From contig CADASK010000033.1 in assembly GCA_902790495.1 (NCBI GenBank), forward strand, positions 1 to 44,781: a stretch of DNA of 44,781 nucleotides, in the 5' to 3' direction. The DNA is from an uncultured Eubacteriales bacterium. GTDB taxonomy: Bacteria; Bacillota; Clostridia; Christensenellales; Aristaeellaceae. Below the pieces are notes generated by a model, which saw only the letters and a list, made by a program, of their open reading frames with translations, was not told the DNA's origin and did no database searches. The position numbers and the translations under genes were made by a program. Positions 35,299 to 43,394 of this stretch are shown piece by piece; the stretch's first letter is position 1; each line of letters begins with the position of its first letter.

Positions 35299-37764
35299 AT
35301 GCCACCGAAAAAGCCACCGAAGGAAAAGCCCATCGCGAAGGATGATCCCTCGCGCATTCTGCCCATCACCATGGAGGATGTGATGCACAACTCCATGATC
35401 CCCTACGCGGAGCATGTCATCATGGACCGCGCGATCCCCCGGGTGGAGGACGGCCTGAAGCCCGTGCAGCGGCGCATCCTCTACACGATGCTGGAGCTGG
35501 GCACCACGCCGGACAAGCCCCACCGCAAGTGCGCCCGCATCGTGGGCGACTGCCTGGGCAAATACCACCCCCACGGGGATTCCTCCGTGTACGACGCCCT
35601 GGTGCGCATGGCCCAGCCCTTTACCATGCGTGTGCCGATGGTGGACGGCCACGGCAACTTCGGCTCCATCGACGGAGACGGAGCCGCCGCCATGCGTTAC
35701 ACCGAGGCCCGCATGGCCGCGCCGGCGATGCTCATGCTGCGGGACATCGAGAAGGACACCGTGCCCTTCCGCCTCAACTTTGACGACACCCTCCATGAGC
35801 CGGATATGCTGCCGGCCCGCTTCCCGAACCTGCTGGTCAACGGCGCGAGCGGCATCGCGGTGGGCCTGGCCACCAACATTCCGCCCCACAACCTGGGCGA
35901 GGCGGTCAGCGCGGCCATCGCGCAGATTGAGAACCCGGACATCACCCTGGATGAGCTGATGAAGATCATCCCCGGCCCGGACTTTCCCACCGGCGGCGTG
36001 CTGGTGCAGAGCGAGGAGATCCGCGCGGGCTATGAGACCGGCCGCGCCAAGCTGCAGGTGCGCGCCCGCGTGCACATCGAGGACGGCAGCGCCGGTCGCA
36101 AACTGATCGTCATCACCGAGGTGCCCTACCAGGTCAACAAGGCGCAGATGCTGGAGAAGATCCTCAAGCTCAGCGAGGAGAAGAAGGCGGCCCTGGGCTG
36201 CATCCACGACATCCGCGACGAGAGCGACCGCGAGGGCCTGCGCGCGGTGATCGAGCTGAAGAAGGAGGCCAACGTCGAGAAGGTGCTGGCCTACCTCTAC
36301 AAGTACAGCGACCTGCAGGTGACCTTCGGCGTCAACATGGTGGCCATCGCCGAGGGCAAGCCGGTGCAGATGGGTCTCAAGCAGATGCTGGGCTACTTCA
36401 TCCAGCACCAGAAGAACGTGGTGACCCGCCGCACCCAGTACGACCTGAAGCAGGCCGAGGCCCGGGCCCACATTTTAGAGGGCCTGATGATCGCGGTGGA
36501 CAACCTCGACGAGGTCATCCGCCTGATCCGCGCCAGCAAGACGCCCAAGGAGGCCCGCGCCGCCCTGATGGCCGCCTTCGACCTGGACGAGGTGCAGGCC
36601 CAGGCCATCCTGGACATGCGCCTGCAGCGCCTGACGAACCTGGAGATCCTGAACCTGCGCAAGGAATACGCCGAGCTGGAGAAGCTGATCAAGAAGCTGA
36701 AGGGCATCCTCGCCAGCGAGAAGAAGCTGCTGCAGGTCATCGCGGAGGAGCTGCGGCAGATCGCCGACGAGTACGCCGACCCGCGCCGCACGTCCATCGA
36801 GGCGATGGGCGAGGTGAAGATCGACAAGGCGGACGAGGCCCCCGTGCCCGACGAGACCGTGGTGGTGGGCACCTGGGGCGGCCAGTTCAAGCGCGTCTGC
36901 CCCGCCCAGCTGCGCAAGACGCCGCTGGCGACCGTGGCGGAAGATGTGAAGGATGCCCCGCGCTTCCTCTTCGAGACGAAGACGGACGAGCTGCTGATGA
37001 TCTTCACGGACAAGGGCTTCTGCTACCAGCTGCCCGTGAGCGCGCTCAATGAGAGCAAGCCCCGCGACCGCGGCCAGCTGCTGTCCGGCCTGCTGGCGAA
37101 CATCGCCGACGGCGAACAGGCCGTGCAGGTGCTCTGCCTGCCGCCGGAGGCCATCGACAGCCAGCCCGACCTGCTCTTCGTGACGCGCCAGGGCATGGTC
37201 AAGCGCGTGGAGGCCAAGGAGCTGAACGTGCGCACCAAACGCTTCGCCGTGATGGGCCTCAAGGATGACGAAGGCCTGCAGAACGTCATCCCCGTGCGCG
37301 GCGGCGACGGCCTGCTGATGGTGACCCGCGGCGGCATGAGCATCCGCTTCCCGCTGGACAACGTGCCCGTGCAGGGCCGCACCGCCGCCGGCGTGAAGGG
37401 CATCACCCTCGCCGCGGGCGACGAGGTGATCCTCTCCGCCCAGCCGGACAAGCGTGAGGAGCTGATCCTCTTCACCGAGCGCGGCTACGGCAAGCGCATC
37501 GCCGCGGGCGATTTCGAGCTGCAGAAGCGCGCCGGCAAGGGCGTGAGCTGCTTCCGCTTTGTGCGCGGCGGCACCAACGGCAAGGAGATCGCCGCGGCCC
37601 TGCTGTGCACCCAGGAGCCCTGCGACATCCTGCTGACCCTGACCCGCTCCCAGCCCGTGCAGCTGCACAAGGCGGAGATTCATTTCCAGACCCGCAGCGA
37701 TTCCGGCAAGCCCTACGCCGTGGCGGTGCTGGACGATGTGGTGAACGGGGCCTATCGCGTGTAA
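35299..37764 (+). CDS. parC: Type IIA topoisomerase subunit A (ParC/GyrA family)
   Basis: An 821-residue DNA-cutting subunit. Breakage-reunion domain with [11 protein letters not shown], quinolone region [20 protein letters not shown] and catalytic Tyr134 in AAMRYTEAR. Ser95 and Asp99, the residues usually changed in quinolone resistance, are unaltered. The C-terminal domain has several blades; a GyrA-box-like QKRAGKG stands at 742-748, far later than in typical GyrA. For this reason I favour ParC, partner of the subunit B at 22276, although GyrA is possible. ATG at 35299 follows TAGGAG. Subunits A and B are 11 kb apart on opposite strands, unlike the usual adjacent pair. Confidence 0.88.
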   Translation: MPPKKPPKEKPIAKDDPSRILPITMEDVMHNSMIPYAEHVIMDRAIPRVEDGLKPVQRRILYTMLELGTTPDKPHRKCARIVGDCLGKYHPHGDSSVYDALVRMAQPFTMRVPMVDGHGNFGSIDGDGAAAMRYTEARMAAPAMLMLRDIEKDTVPFRLNFDDTLHEPDMLPARFPNLLVNGASGIAVGLATNIPPHNLGEAVSAAIAQIENPDITLDELMKIIPGPDFPTGGVLVQSEEIRAGYETGRAKLQVRARVHIEDGSAGRKLIVITEVPYQVNKAQMLEKILKLSEEKKAALGCIHDIRDESDREGLRAVIELKKEANVEKVLAYLYKYSDLQVTFGVNMVAIAEGKPVQMGLKQMLGYFIQHQKNVVTRRTQYDLKQAEARAHILEGLMIAVDNLDEVIRLIRASKTPKEARAALMAAFDLDEVQAQAILDMRLQRLTNLEILNLRKEYAELEKLIKKLKGILASEKKLLQVIAEELRQIADEYADPRRTSIEAMGEVKIDKADEAPVPDETVVVGTWGGQFKRVCPAQLRKTPLATVAEDVKDAPRFLFETKTDELLMIFTDKGFCYQLPVSALNESKPRDRGQLLSGLLANIADGEQAVQVLCLPPEAIDSQPDLLFVTRQGMVKRVEAKELNVRTKRFAVMGLKDDEGLQNVIPVRGGDGLLMVTRGGMSIRFPLDNVPVQGRTAAGVKGITLAAGDEVILSAQPDKREELILFTERGYGKRIAAGDFELQKRAGKGVSCFRFVRGGTNGKEIAAALLCTQEPCDILLTLTRSQPVQLHKAEIHFQTRSDSGKPYAVAVLDDVVNGAYRV

Positions 37765-37773
37765 ACAAAATGA

Positions 37774-37812
37774 CAAACAGCGCATCCTGATCTGTGCGGG
37801 ATGCGCTGTTTG
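37774..37812. terminator. Strong hairpin between convergent parC and tatA
   Basis: CAAACAGCGCATCC (37774-37787) pairs perfectly with GGATGCGCTGTTTG (37799-37812). The T-run is short (TGTGCGTTG), but the 14-bp stem between convergent genes fits a bidirectional terminator. Confidence 0.7.
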
Positions 37813-37846
37813 TGCGTTGATAAGGACGCTGGGGCCGGACTCTTGC

Positions 37847-38020
37847 TTACGCCGTCTGCTCTCCGTCCTTCTTTTCCTCCGGTGTGTCCTCCTTCACCTC
37901 GTTCTTGAAGTCCTTGATGCTCTTGCCGAGGGCCTTGCCGACACCGGCCAGCTTGCCGCCGCCGAAGAGCACCAGGGCGAGGATGACGATGAGAACGATT
38001 TCGGTGGTTCCAAGACGCAT
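37847..38020 (-). CDS. tatA: Twin-arginine translocase subunit TatA
   Basis: A 57-residue protein: MRLGTTEIVLIVILALVLFG, one short N-terminal transmembrane helix, then FGGGKLAGVGKALGKSIKDF (the FG-hinge and amphipathic helix of TatA/E) and an acidic/basic tail ending KKDGEQTA. TatA polymerises to form the passage for folded proteins delivered by TatC. ATG at 38020 has AAAGGAG nine bases upstream. No tatC is in the window. Only 1.5 kb away lies a gene whose product has a twin-arginine signal (39485), a likely client. Easily missed because of its size. Confidence 0.93.
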   Translation of the reverse strand: MRLGTTEIVLIVILALVLFGGGKLAGVGKALGKSIKDFKNEVKEDTPEEKKDGEQTA

Positions 38021-38053
38021 ATGAAGATCTCCTTTCAGTTATATCTGTGGACA

Positions 38054-38113
38054 TTCCGCGCCTGCGGGCGCGAGCAAGGGGCTTTGCGATCGCCCCTTGC
38101 AACCCTTCGCCCG
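38054..38113 (-). repeat. Dispersed modular hairpin repeat, copy R7 (inverted)
   Basis: On the minus strand CGGGCGAAGGG, GCAAGGGG-CGATCGCAAAG-CCCCTTGC, then CGCGCCCGCAGGCGCGGAA. It stands between the LysR stop codon and the ribosome site of tatA. Confidence 0.87.
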
Positions 38114-38147
38114 ACGCATGTATATCTGGGCTATTGTATAGGCAGGC

Positions 38148-39062
38148 TCAGCTCTCGCCGTAGACCTGCCGGAGGGTGTCGATGAAGGCGTTCTCGATGG
38201 GGCTGAGCGTGTAGCCCTTGCGGTAGATGACGCCCACGGGGAAGGGCTCCGGCGTGTTCTCCACGCTCAGGTAGGTCACAACCTGCGCGCTGATGGGGCT
38301 CAGCGGGATGTCTGGCAGCAGGGTGACGCCGGCGCCCGCCGCGACTGAGTGGAGCACATCGCGGGTGACGGTCAGGGTGAGGGCGATGGGCGGCTCGATG
38401 CCGCTGGCCTCAAAGAAGCGCTGCGCGACACGCGTGCTGTAGGCGTCCGGCCTGGAGAGCACAAAGGGCGTCTCGCGCAGGTGATGGGTGGAGATCCGCG
38501 GGTATTTCCAGTCCGGGTTCTCGTGCGCCTTCTTCACCAGCGGATGGCCCTTCGGCACGGCCAAAACATAGCGCTCCTCGCCCACCTGCTCGCACCGGAG
38601 AATCTGTTTGAGCTTGTCTGACAGGATCCCAAAGCCCAGGGCGCAGCGGTTGTTGATCACATCCACCGCCATCTTCCCCTGGGGCGTGTGCATGGTGTTG
38701 GCCATCATGCCCGGAAAGCGCTGGCACAGCCGCGGGAACACGCTCTGCATCAGCAGCTCCTCCCGCAGCATGGGCATGCCGATGCTCAGGGAGGGCTGCT
38801 TGCCGCTGGCGCTCTTCAGTTCGCGCTCCATCTGGGCGTTCAGCTCCACCATGCGCTGGGCGTTCTCCAAGTACACCTTGCCGACGTCCGTGGGCGTCAT
38901 GCCCGAGGCCTGCCGCTCGAACAGCGGCGCGCCGATGTCCTCCTCCAGCTTGGTCAGCATCTTGCTCAGCGTCGGCTGGGAGACGTACAGGTGCTGCGCG
39001 GCCTTGCCCATGTTGCCGAACCGCGCGATGGCGAGGATATATTCACATTCCCGAAGCTGCAT
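38148..39062 (-). CDS. LysR-family transcriptional regulator
   Basis: A 304-residue LysR protein: winged helix-turn-helix at the N-terminus (ILAIARFGNMGKAAQHLYVS then QPTLSKMLTKLEEDIGAPLF) and a two-lobe effector domain (SLSIGMPML ... VLAVPKGHPLV ... VAAGAGVTLLPDIPLSP). It is divergent from the Tat-exported metallo-hydrolase with a 422-base gap, the classical arrangement for a LysR regulator and its target. The effector is likely a small molecule linked to that enzyme, but nothing in the sequence names it. ATG at 39062 follows GGAGG (GGAGGCTCATC) on the minus strand. Length is normal. Confidence 0.92.
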   Translation of the reverse strand: MQLRECEYILAIARFGNMGKAAQHLYVSQPTLSKMLTKLEEDIGAPLFERQASGMTPTDVGKVYLENAQRMVELNAQMERELKSASGKQPSLSIGMPMLREELLMQSVFPRLCQRFPGMMANTMHTPQGKMAVDVINNRCALGFGILSDKLKQILRCEQVGEERYVLAVPKGHPLVKKAHENPDWKYPRISTHHLRETPFVLSRPDAYSTRVAQRFFEASGIEPPIALTLTVTRDVLHSVAAGAGVTLLPDIPLSPISAQVVTYLSVENTPEPFPVGVIYRKGYTLSPIENAFIDTLRQVYGES

Positions 39063-39484
39063 GATGAGCCTCCTGCACTCGGTTGGAATGATGCGGTTGA
39101 AGGAGAGGAAACGTCGTCGTTACAGCTTAATCATAGCCGATCGGAAACATCTGTCAAGCTGAGAGAAGAAGAAAAATGCAGGAATTCATGCAGATGCGGC
39201 AACCGCCATATGATAGGAAGAAAGGGGCTATTATGCCTTTTGGTAATCGGGCTGATGAAAAGGCTTCATTTCCATTTTGTCATCGGAGTGGGTATAATAT
39301 GGTCAACAAACAGGCGTCATATACATGTTTGTGGAGGAGGGAGACCGGAAGGCGGAGAGACAGACCGATGCAGAACCAAAGGGAATCAGCTCCATGAATT
39401 GTATCTATTTGCCAGACCGACCGATCGCGTCTTATCATACAGACATGAAAATGCTGCCAAAGGCAGCAAAAAGGAGGAGCAACC
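39063..39484. other. 422-base intergenic region between lysR and the metallo-hydrolase gene
   Basis: No convincing gene is seen; the longest plus frame (39176-39397) has no family features. Two plus-strand promoter candidates: TTTCCA-18-TATAAT (-10 at 39293-39298) and TTGCCA-18-TATCAT near 39408-39437. The ribosome site AAAGGAGGAGC precedes the ATG at 39485. The first candidate would leave a leader of about 180 bases, long enough for regulation. Confidence 0.5.
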
Positions 39485-40624
39485 ATGAAAGAACTGAGCC
39501 GTCGTGAATTCCTGAAGGTTTCCGGTGCCAGCATGCTGGCCGCTGCCGCCGCCACCACCGGCGTCGCCCTGACCGGCCGCGCCGTGGCTGAGACCGTCGA
39601 CCCCAACGAGGGTGAGAAGGTCGAGATCAAGAACAACTTCGAGCCCACCGTGCCCGGCGTCGCCGGCGTGCTGGACCGCAAGAACCTGCCCACCAAGGAC
39701 TGGGACGATCCCGACATCAAGCTGAAGGTTCGCTGGAGCGGTGTCAACTTCTACGAGTTCGTGCTGCCCAACGGCAACACCATCATCATGGATCCCTACT
39801 GGGACGATCCCAACGGCACCCACAACGAGTACAAGTACACCCCCACCGACCTGCCCGGCGGCAAGTGGGTGCACGGCGGCGAATACTGCGTGCTGACCCA
39901 TGGCCATGCCGACCACACCGGCGAGCTCCATTCCGTGCTGGAAGAGTATCCGCTGTGCCAGGTGATCTGCCCCCAGGGCACCCTGCCCTCCGTCGTGTGG
40001 CGTGAGAAGATCAACTATGCCGCCCACTACATCAGCGAAGCCGGCGCCCATGACCTGTTCCAGCTCCACGGCTGCACCCTGGAGACCATCCGCTCCAACC
40101 ACAACTGCTCCAAGCGCCCCGTGTCCGACACCCTGGACGTGGAGAAGTACAGCAATCCCGACGGCACGCCCAACTTCTACAAGCTGTATGCGTGGATCTA
40201 CGAGCGCGAGATCATGAACATGAAGATCACCACCGACGATGGCTTCACCGTTCTGCTCTGGAACTCTGAGATGCAGGGTGACGGCTACGGCTTCGAGACC
40301 CGTCCCTACTTCTATCAGAACAGCAACCCCGACCTGTTCATGTATCAGGTGGCCGGCGCTTCCTTCGACTATGACCGCCGCAACCCCAACTGCAAGCACA
40401 TGGGTGAATGGATCGCCTCCGTGAAGGCCAAGACCGCTCTGCCCGAGCATCAGCAGCACTTCGCCTACTCCGAGCTGGACGCCATGGGCGACAAGTTCGC
40501 TGACATCTGCAACGCCAAGGGCGTGGGCACTTCCTTCCTGACCCCCGAGACCGGCATCTGGTACGGCTACACCAAGGATGCGGACGGCAACGTGGGCGTC
40601 TACCTGCTGGGCAAGCACGACTGA
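39485..40624 (+). CDS. Tat-exported metallo-beta-lactamase-fold hydrolase
   Basis: A 379-residue protein. The N-terminus KELSRREFLKVSGASML is a canonical twin-arginine signal (S-R-R-x-F-L-K) followed by an Ala-rich core, with cleavage near AVAE (~residue 36). The mature part holds the metal site THGHADHTG (H-x-H-x-D-H) and further His such as SNHNC and EHQQHF, so a two-metal MBL fold is probable; the closest known shape is the UlaG-like lactonase group. Tat export fits a cofactor loaded in the cytoplasm. ATG at 39485 follows AAAGGAGG. The divergent LysR gene is its likely regulator. The substrate is unknown. Confidence 0.87.
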   Translation: MKELSRREFLKVSGASMLAAAAATTGVALTGRAVAETVDPNEGEKVEIKNNFEPTVPGVAGVLDRKNLPTKDWDDPDIKLKVRWSGVNFYEFVLPNGNTIIMDPYWDDPNGTHNEYKYTPTDLPGGKWVHGGEYCVLTHGHADHTGELHSVLEEYPLCQVICPQGTLPSVVWREKINYAAHYISEAGAHDLFQLHGCTLETIRSNHNCSKRPVSDTLDVEKYSNPDGTPNFYKLYAWIYEREIMNMKITTDDGFTVLLWNSEMQGDGYGFETRPYFYQNSNPDLFMYQVAGASFDYDRRNPNCKHMGEWIASVKAKTALPEHQQHFAYSELDAMGDKFADICNAKGVGTSFLTPETGIWYGYTKDADGNVGVYLLGKHD

Positions 40625-40658
40625 TCCCAGGCGGAATGACCGCATCCATCAACAGATT

Positions 40659-40697
40659 CCCGGGTGGAGGAGCTTCGGCTCCTTCACCCCGGTTTTC
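40659..40697 (+). terminator. Terminator of the metallo-hydrolase gene
   Basis: CCGGGTGGAGGAGC-TTC-GGCTCCTTCACCCCGG with one bulge, followed by TTTTCGTTTT. Confidence 0.87.
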
Positions 40698-40760
40698 GTT
40701 TTGGGCAGAGGATGAGCGGGGCTGTTGACGCGGGTGCGGTGCTTTCTGGGATTTCAACCA

Positions 40761-40810
40761 AAAAACAGACAGCCGCCCTGATCTCAAGCCGGGATCAGAA
40801 CGGCTGTTTT
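40761..40810 (-). terminator. Terminator of ssrA
   Basis: On the minus strand AACAGCCGTTCTGATC ... GATCAGGGCGGCTGT, then CTGTTTTTTGG, starting directly after the mature tmRNA end. A-run on the other side makes it usable in both directions. Confidence 0.82.
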
Positions 40811-40814
40811 TTCA

Positions 40815-41162
40815 TGGAGATGAGGGGAGTCGAACCCCTGTCCGAAGGCTCAAAAGCCAGATTTTCTCCGAGCGCAGTCTGCGTTTTGGAATTCCCTCAG
40901 CCGGCCGCCCGCAGACGGGCTGTCGGCCTCAGTAGCTTCATGTTACGGACGTGCGGCAAAGCTTAGGCACGCTCGTTCCCCGCGAAAATGGCGCCGGGTA
41001 CCGGACACGCGGGCAATCCGGGCCAGCGTCGCCGCCTAATTAGGCCGCGAAAGCGTAACTGTTGTTGTCAGTTCACTTTAATTTTCCCCGTTGTTGCGCG
41101 GTACAGGGTCCGCGGCTCGCTTATCCAGCCCCCAATACCCCCGTCGAAACCGGATCATCCCC
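40815..41162 (-). ncRNA. ssrA: Transfer-messenger RNA (tmRNA)
   Basis: On the minus strand the 5' end GGGGATG (41162-41156) pairs with the 3' CATCTCC (40822-40816), with 5' GGTTTCGACGGGGGT and 3' T arm AGGGG-TTCGACT-CCCCT. The reading frame inside (41069-41040) encodes DNNSYAFAA and ends TAA. The resume codon is most likely GAC, judged by the upstream bases. It rescues stalled ribosomes and tags their products for proteolysis. CCA is not encoded. smpB is directly upstream on the same strand. Confidence 0.96.
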
Positions 41163-41222
41163 GCGAAGGGGTGGAGGGGGCGATCGCAAAGCCCCCTCCC
41201 CGCGCCCGCAGGCGCGGAATCC
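41163..41222 (+). repeat. Dispersed modular hairpin repeat, copy R8
   Basis: GCGAAGGGGTGGAGGGGG-CGATCGCAAAG-CCCCCTCC, then CCGCGCCCGCAGGCGCGGAA. It fills the whole gap between the smpB stop (41225) and the mature 5' end of ssrA (41162). Confidence 0.9.
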
Positions 41223-41224
41223 TG

Positions 41225-41692
41225 TCACTTGTTGTTTTGCCTCAGCGCCCGGCGGATATCCCTGTCCGCGTCGCGCTTGGCCTCGGAGTCGCGCTTGTCG
41301 TGCGCCTGCTTGCCCTTGCACAGGCCAAGCTGAAGCTTCATGCGTCCCTCCTTGAGATAGATCTCCAGCGGGATCAGCGTGTAGCCCTGGCGGGCCACCA
41401 GGCCGTCCAGCTTGCGGATCTCGCTCTTGTGCAGCAGCAGGCGCTTGGGGCGCAGGGGATCACGGTTGTAGTAGCTGCCCTGGTCGTAGGGGCTGATGTG
41501 CATCCCCTCCACAAAGATCTCGCCGCCGCGCACCGCCGCCCAGCTCTCCTTGAGGCTGACGCGGCCCTGGCGCATGGACTTGACCTCCGTGCCGAACAGC
41601 TCCAGGCCGCACTCGTAGCGCTCCTCCACGAAGTAATCGTGAAAGGCCTTGCGGTTCTGCGCCACCGGCTTGATGCCGCGCTGATGGGGCAT
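41225..41692 (-). CDS. smpB: SsrA-binding protein SmpB
   Basis: A 155-residue SmpB: NRKAFHDYFVEERYECGLEL, FGTEVKSMRQGRVSLKESWA, then EGMHISPY and YYNRDPLRPKRLLLHK, LIPLEIYLKEGRMKLQLGLC, and the basic tail KGKQAHDKRDSEAKRDADRD ending RALRQNNK. It binds the tRNA-like part of tmRNA and its tail probes the empty mRNA channel of stalled ribosomes. ATG at 41692 follows GGAGGTGAAGGGCC. It and ssrA form one transcription unit with only repeat R8 between. Confidence 0.97.
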   Translation of the reverse strand: MPHQRGIKPVAQNRKAFHDYFVEERYECGLELFGTEVKSMRQGRVSLKESWAAVRGGEIFVEGMHISPYDQGSYYNRDPLRPKRLLLHKSEIRKLDGLVARQGYTLIPLEIYLKEGRMKLQLGLCKGKQAHDKRDSEAKRDADRDIRRALRQNNK

Positions 41693-41735
41693 GGCCCTTC
41701 ACCTCCTCCGTGGTCTGGCCTCCTGTGGCAGCACC

Positions 41736-41764
41736 AGTATACCACGTTTGGAGGCGGTTTGCAA
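41736..41764 (-). promoter_or_regulatory. smpB promoter
   Basis: On the minus strand TTGCAA (41759-41764), 17-base spacer, TATACT (41736-41741). The sequence CCAAACGTGGTATA before and in the -10 is repeated on the plus strand at 41850-41863. Confidence 0.8.
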
Positions 41765-41837
41765 CGTTTGAGCCCGGGGAATCAGGCGGCCGCACGGACA
41801 GTTCAGCCCCCGGGGCCGCGTTTTCAGCCGGATCGGA

Positions 41838-41865
41838 TTGCGCCCCGGGCCAAACGTGGTATAAT
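41838..41865 (+). promoter_or_regulatory. Promoter of the coiled-coil membrane protein gene
   Basis: TTGCGC (41838-41843), 16-base spacer, TATAAT (41860-41865), with CCAAACGTGGTATA mirrored from the smpB promoter. Confidence 0.78.
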
Positions 41866-41897
41866 AGCATCAGCAGCAGAGAAAGGAGGCAGATCCC

Positions 41898-42371
41898 ATG
41901 GAAGAGGAAAGGACACAGGCCACGAAGACCGTTGCCGGGCCGCGGAAGCTGCTGGACAACGCGCTCCGGGCTGTCAAAGGGGAGAACACCATGCAGGTGG
42001 TGGAGGATTTCACCGCTGAGATGACGCTGGTGGCGGAGGGCCTGTGCGAGGATCACGGCCGCCTCCGCAAGGCTGTGGAGGACATCGAGGCCGAGCAGGA
42101 TCGTCTCCGCCAGAGGACGGCCAGCGAGCAGGAGGCGATGGAGAACGCCCTGCGCGCCGACCGGGCCGAGGTGGATGAGAAGCTGGCGGCCCTGGCGCGT
42201 CGCGTGGACGCGCTGGAGAAGCGGGAGAAGCAGCTCCTGAGCGAGAAGGAGCATGATAAAGGAAGGAAGGCCCGGCTGAACCAGGGCCTGATGCGGTCGC
42301 TGATCATCCTGGCCGGCATTGTCTGCGGCTCCTGGGTCATTGTCTCGGTGCTGAATTTCTTGAAACCTTAA
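41898..42371 (+). CDS. Coiled-coil protein with C-terminal membrane anchor, unknown function
   Basis: A 157-residue protein. Residues ~45-120 form a long heptad-rich helix (RLRKAVEDIEAEQDRLRQRT ... DEKLAALARRVDALEKREKQ), followed by a basic stretch and one hydrophobic helix at the C-terminus (SLIILAGIVCGSWVIVSVLN). This is a tail-anchored topology with the coiled coil in the cytoplasm. ATG at 41898 follows AAAGGAGG. It is divergent from smpB and shares a mirrored promoter. I do not recognise the family. Confidence 0.75.
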   Translation: MEEERTQATKTVAGPRKLLDNALRAVKGENTMQVVEDFTAEMTLVAEGLCEDHGRLRKAVEDIEAEQDRLRQRTASEQEAMENALRADRAEVDEKLAALARRVDALEKREKQLLSEKEHDKGRKARLNQGLMRSLIILAGIVCGSWVIVSVLNFLKP

Positions 42372-42480
42372 GACCATCCTCGCATCGCATTTAGAAGACA
42401 TGAGGCATTTCATACGAATGCTGGCGCATGGTACCAAAAGCGTGTGCGGGGGGTCCGGGGGACACACGTCGCAACGTGAT

Positions 42481-42602
42481 GTCGCTGCCGCTTTCGCCTC
42501 ACTGAAAACTCCACACTGTGGAGTCTAAGATAGCAGAGATTCCGCGCCTGCGGGCGCGGGCAGGGGGCTTTGCGATCGCCCCCTGCACCCCTTCGCCCGC
42601 CG
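42481..42602 (-). repeat. Dispersed modular hairpin repeat, copy R9 (inverted)
   Basis: GTCGCTGCCGCTTTCGCCTC and GAAAACTCCAC-ACT-GTGGAGTC, then the inverted CCGCGCCTGCGGGCGCGG and GGGGG-CTTTGCGATCG-CCCCC modules. Bases 42480-42524 are identical to 22086-22130 in R4. Confidence 0.88.
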
Positions 42603-42646
42603 TTCATTAAGCGGCAGCATTCATCCCCCGAAAGGAGGTTACCATA

Positions 42647-43165
42647 ATGAAAACCTACGAAGAAATCGTGAAGGGCTACCGCAAGCGCCAGCGCGACACG
42701 TTGGTGGACACGCTGGCCACGGGCCTCACCTACATGGACGAGATCGCCGTGGACAGCGGCCTGCTGGAGGAAACCGGCCTGCTGACCGAGCTGACCGAAT
42801 CCTTCACCATGGCCCTGCCCTTCGTCCTGATCGCCGCGACCGAGGGCGGCAAGGTAATCCTGGGCCGCAAGCCCGGCGTCACCGGCCTCAAGGACGGGGC
42901 GTACCGCATGGCGAAGACCGGCGCGGCCATCGGCGTCGGCGCAGCGGTGGCGACGGCGGCGGGCTTCTGGGCGGCGCTGCCGGTGACCATGGGCGTGCGC
43001 GCTCTGTTTGACAGCTACAAATCGAAGGCCCTGACCGGCGCCCGGGTGGAGCGGCGCACCCAGCGCCTGCGGGAGCTGAACGCGTTCCTGCGACGGGAGG
43101 AGGCGCCTTCAGCCGCCCACACGCCCGCATCGGACGCGGTGAGCGCGGCCGGCTCGGTGATCTGA
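42647..43165 (+). CDS. Small protein with hydrophobic Ala/Gly-rich segment, unknown function
   Basis: A 172-residue protein: charged helical N-terminus (KTYEEIVKGYRKRQRDTL), a moderately hydrophobic helix at ~51-64 (SFTMALPFVLIAAT), an Ala/Gly-rich hydrophobic helix at ~90-115 (GAAIGVGAAVATAAGFWAAL), and a basic then Ala-rich tail. The G/A zipper-like segment could insert in or lie on the membrane. No known motif. ATG at 42647 follows AAAGGAGG. It is monocistronic and ends in a terminator before the last secreted paralogue. Confidence 0.7.
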   Translation: MKTYEEIVKGYRKRQRDTLVDTLATGLTYMDEIAVDSGLLEETGLLTELTESFTMALPFVLIAATEGGKVILGRKPGVTGLKDGAYRMAKTGAAIGVGAAVATAAGFWAALPVTMGVRALFDSYKSKALTGARVERRTQRLRELNAFLRREEAPSAAHTPASDAVSAAGSVI

Positions 43166-43209
43166 AATTGTGACGAAATGTAACAATTTGTAACAGGGCA
43201 AAATCGAAG

Positions 43210-43242
43210 AAAATGGCGGCAAAACACCGTCATTTTTGTTGT
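43210..43242 (+). terminator. Terminator after the Ala/Gly-rich protein gene
   Basis: AATGGCGG (43212-43219) / CCGTCATT (43227-43234) followed by TTTGTTGTTTTT. Confidence 0.75.
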
Positions 43243-43301
43243 TTTTGAAGGATTTACAAGTATTCGGCCGAAAAGGCCCATTGCTTAACCGATTCGTAAT
43301 A

Positions 43302-43349
43302 TTCACAGACTGTTCACATCTTGACAACATTTTATTCACCGATTATACT
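43302..43349 (+). promoter_or_regulatory. Promoter of secreted copy 6 with hexamer array
   Basis: TTCACA (43302), TTCACA (43313), ACAACA (43324), TTCACC (43335), 11 bp apart; TTGACA (43321-43326), 17-base spacer, TATACT (43344-43349). Control signals look intact although the gene is broken. Confidence 0.75.
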
Positions 43350-43394
43350 TAAATTACTGACCACGAGGTCGGAAAAAGAAAAGGAGAGAGTACC

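Noticed and set aside
37752-38102. 116-codon minus-strand frame across tatA
   Set aside because: Out of frame with tatA, starts inside repeat R7; the 57-residue TatA frame has the right start signal and family sequence.
39176-39397. Small plus-strand gene in the lysR/metallo-hydrolase gap
   Set aside because: No ribosome site at the first Met, no family likeness, and codon use unlike neighbours.
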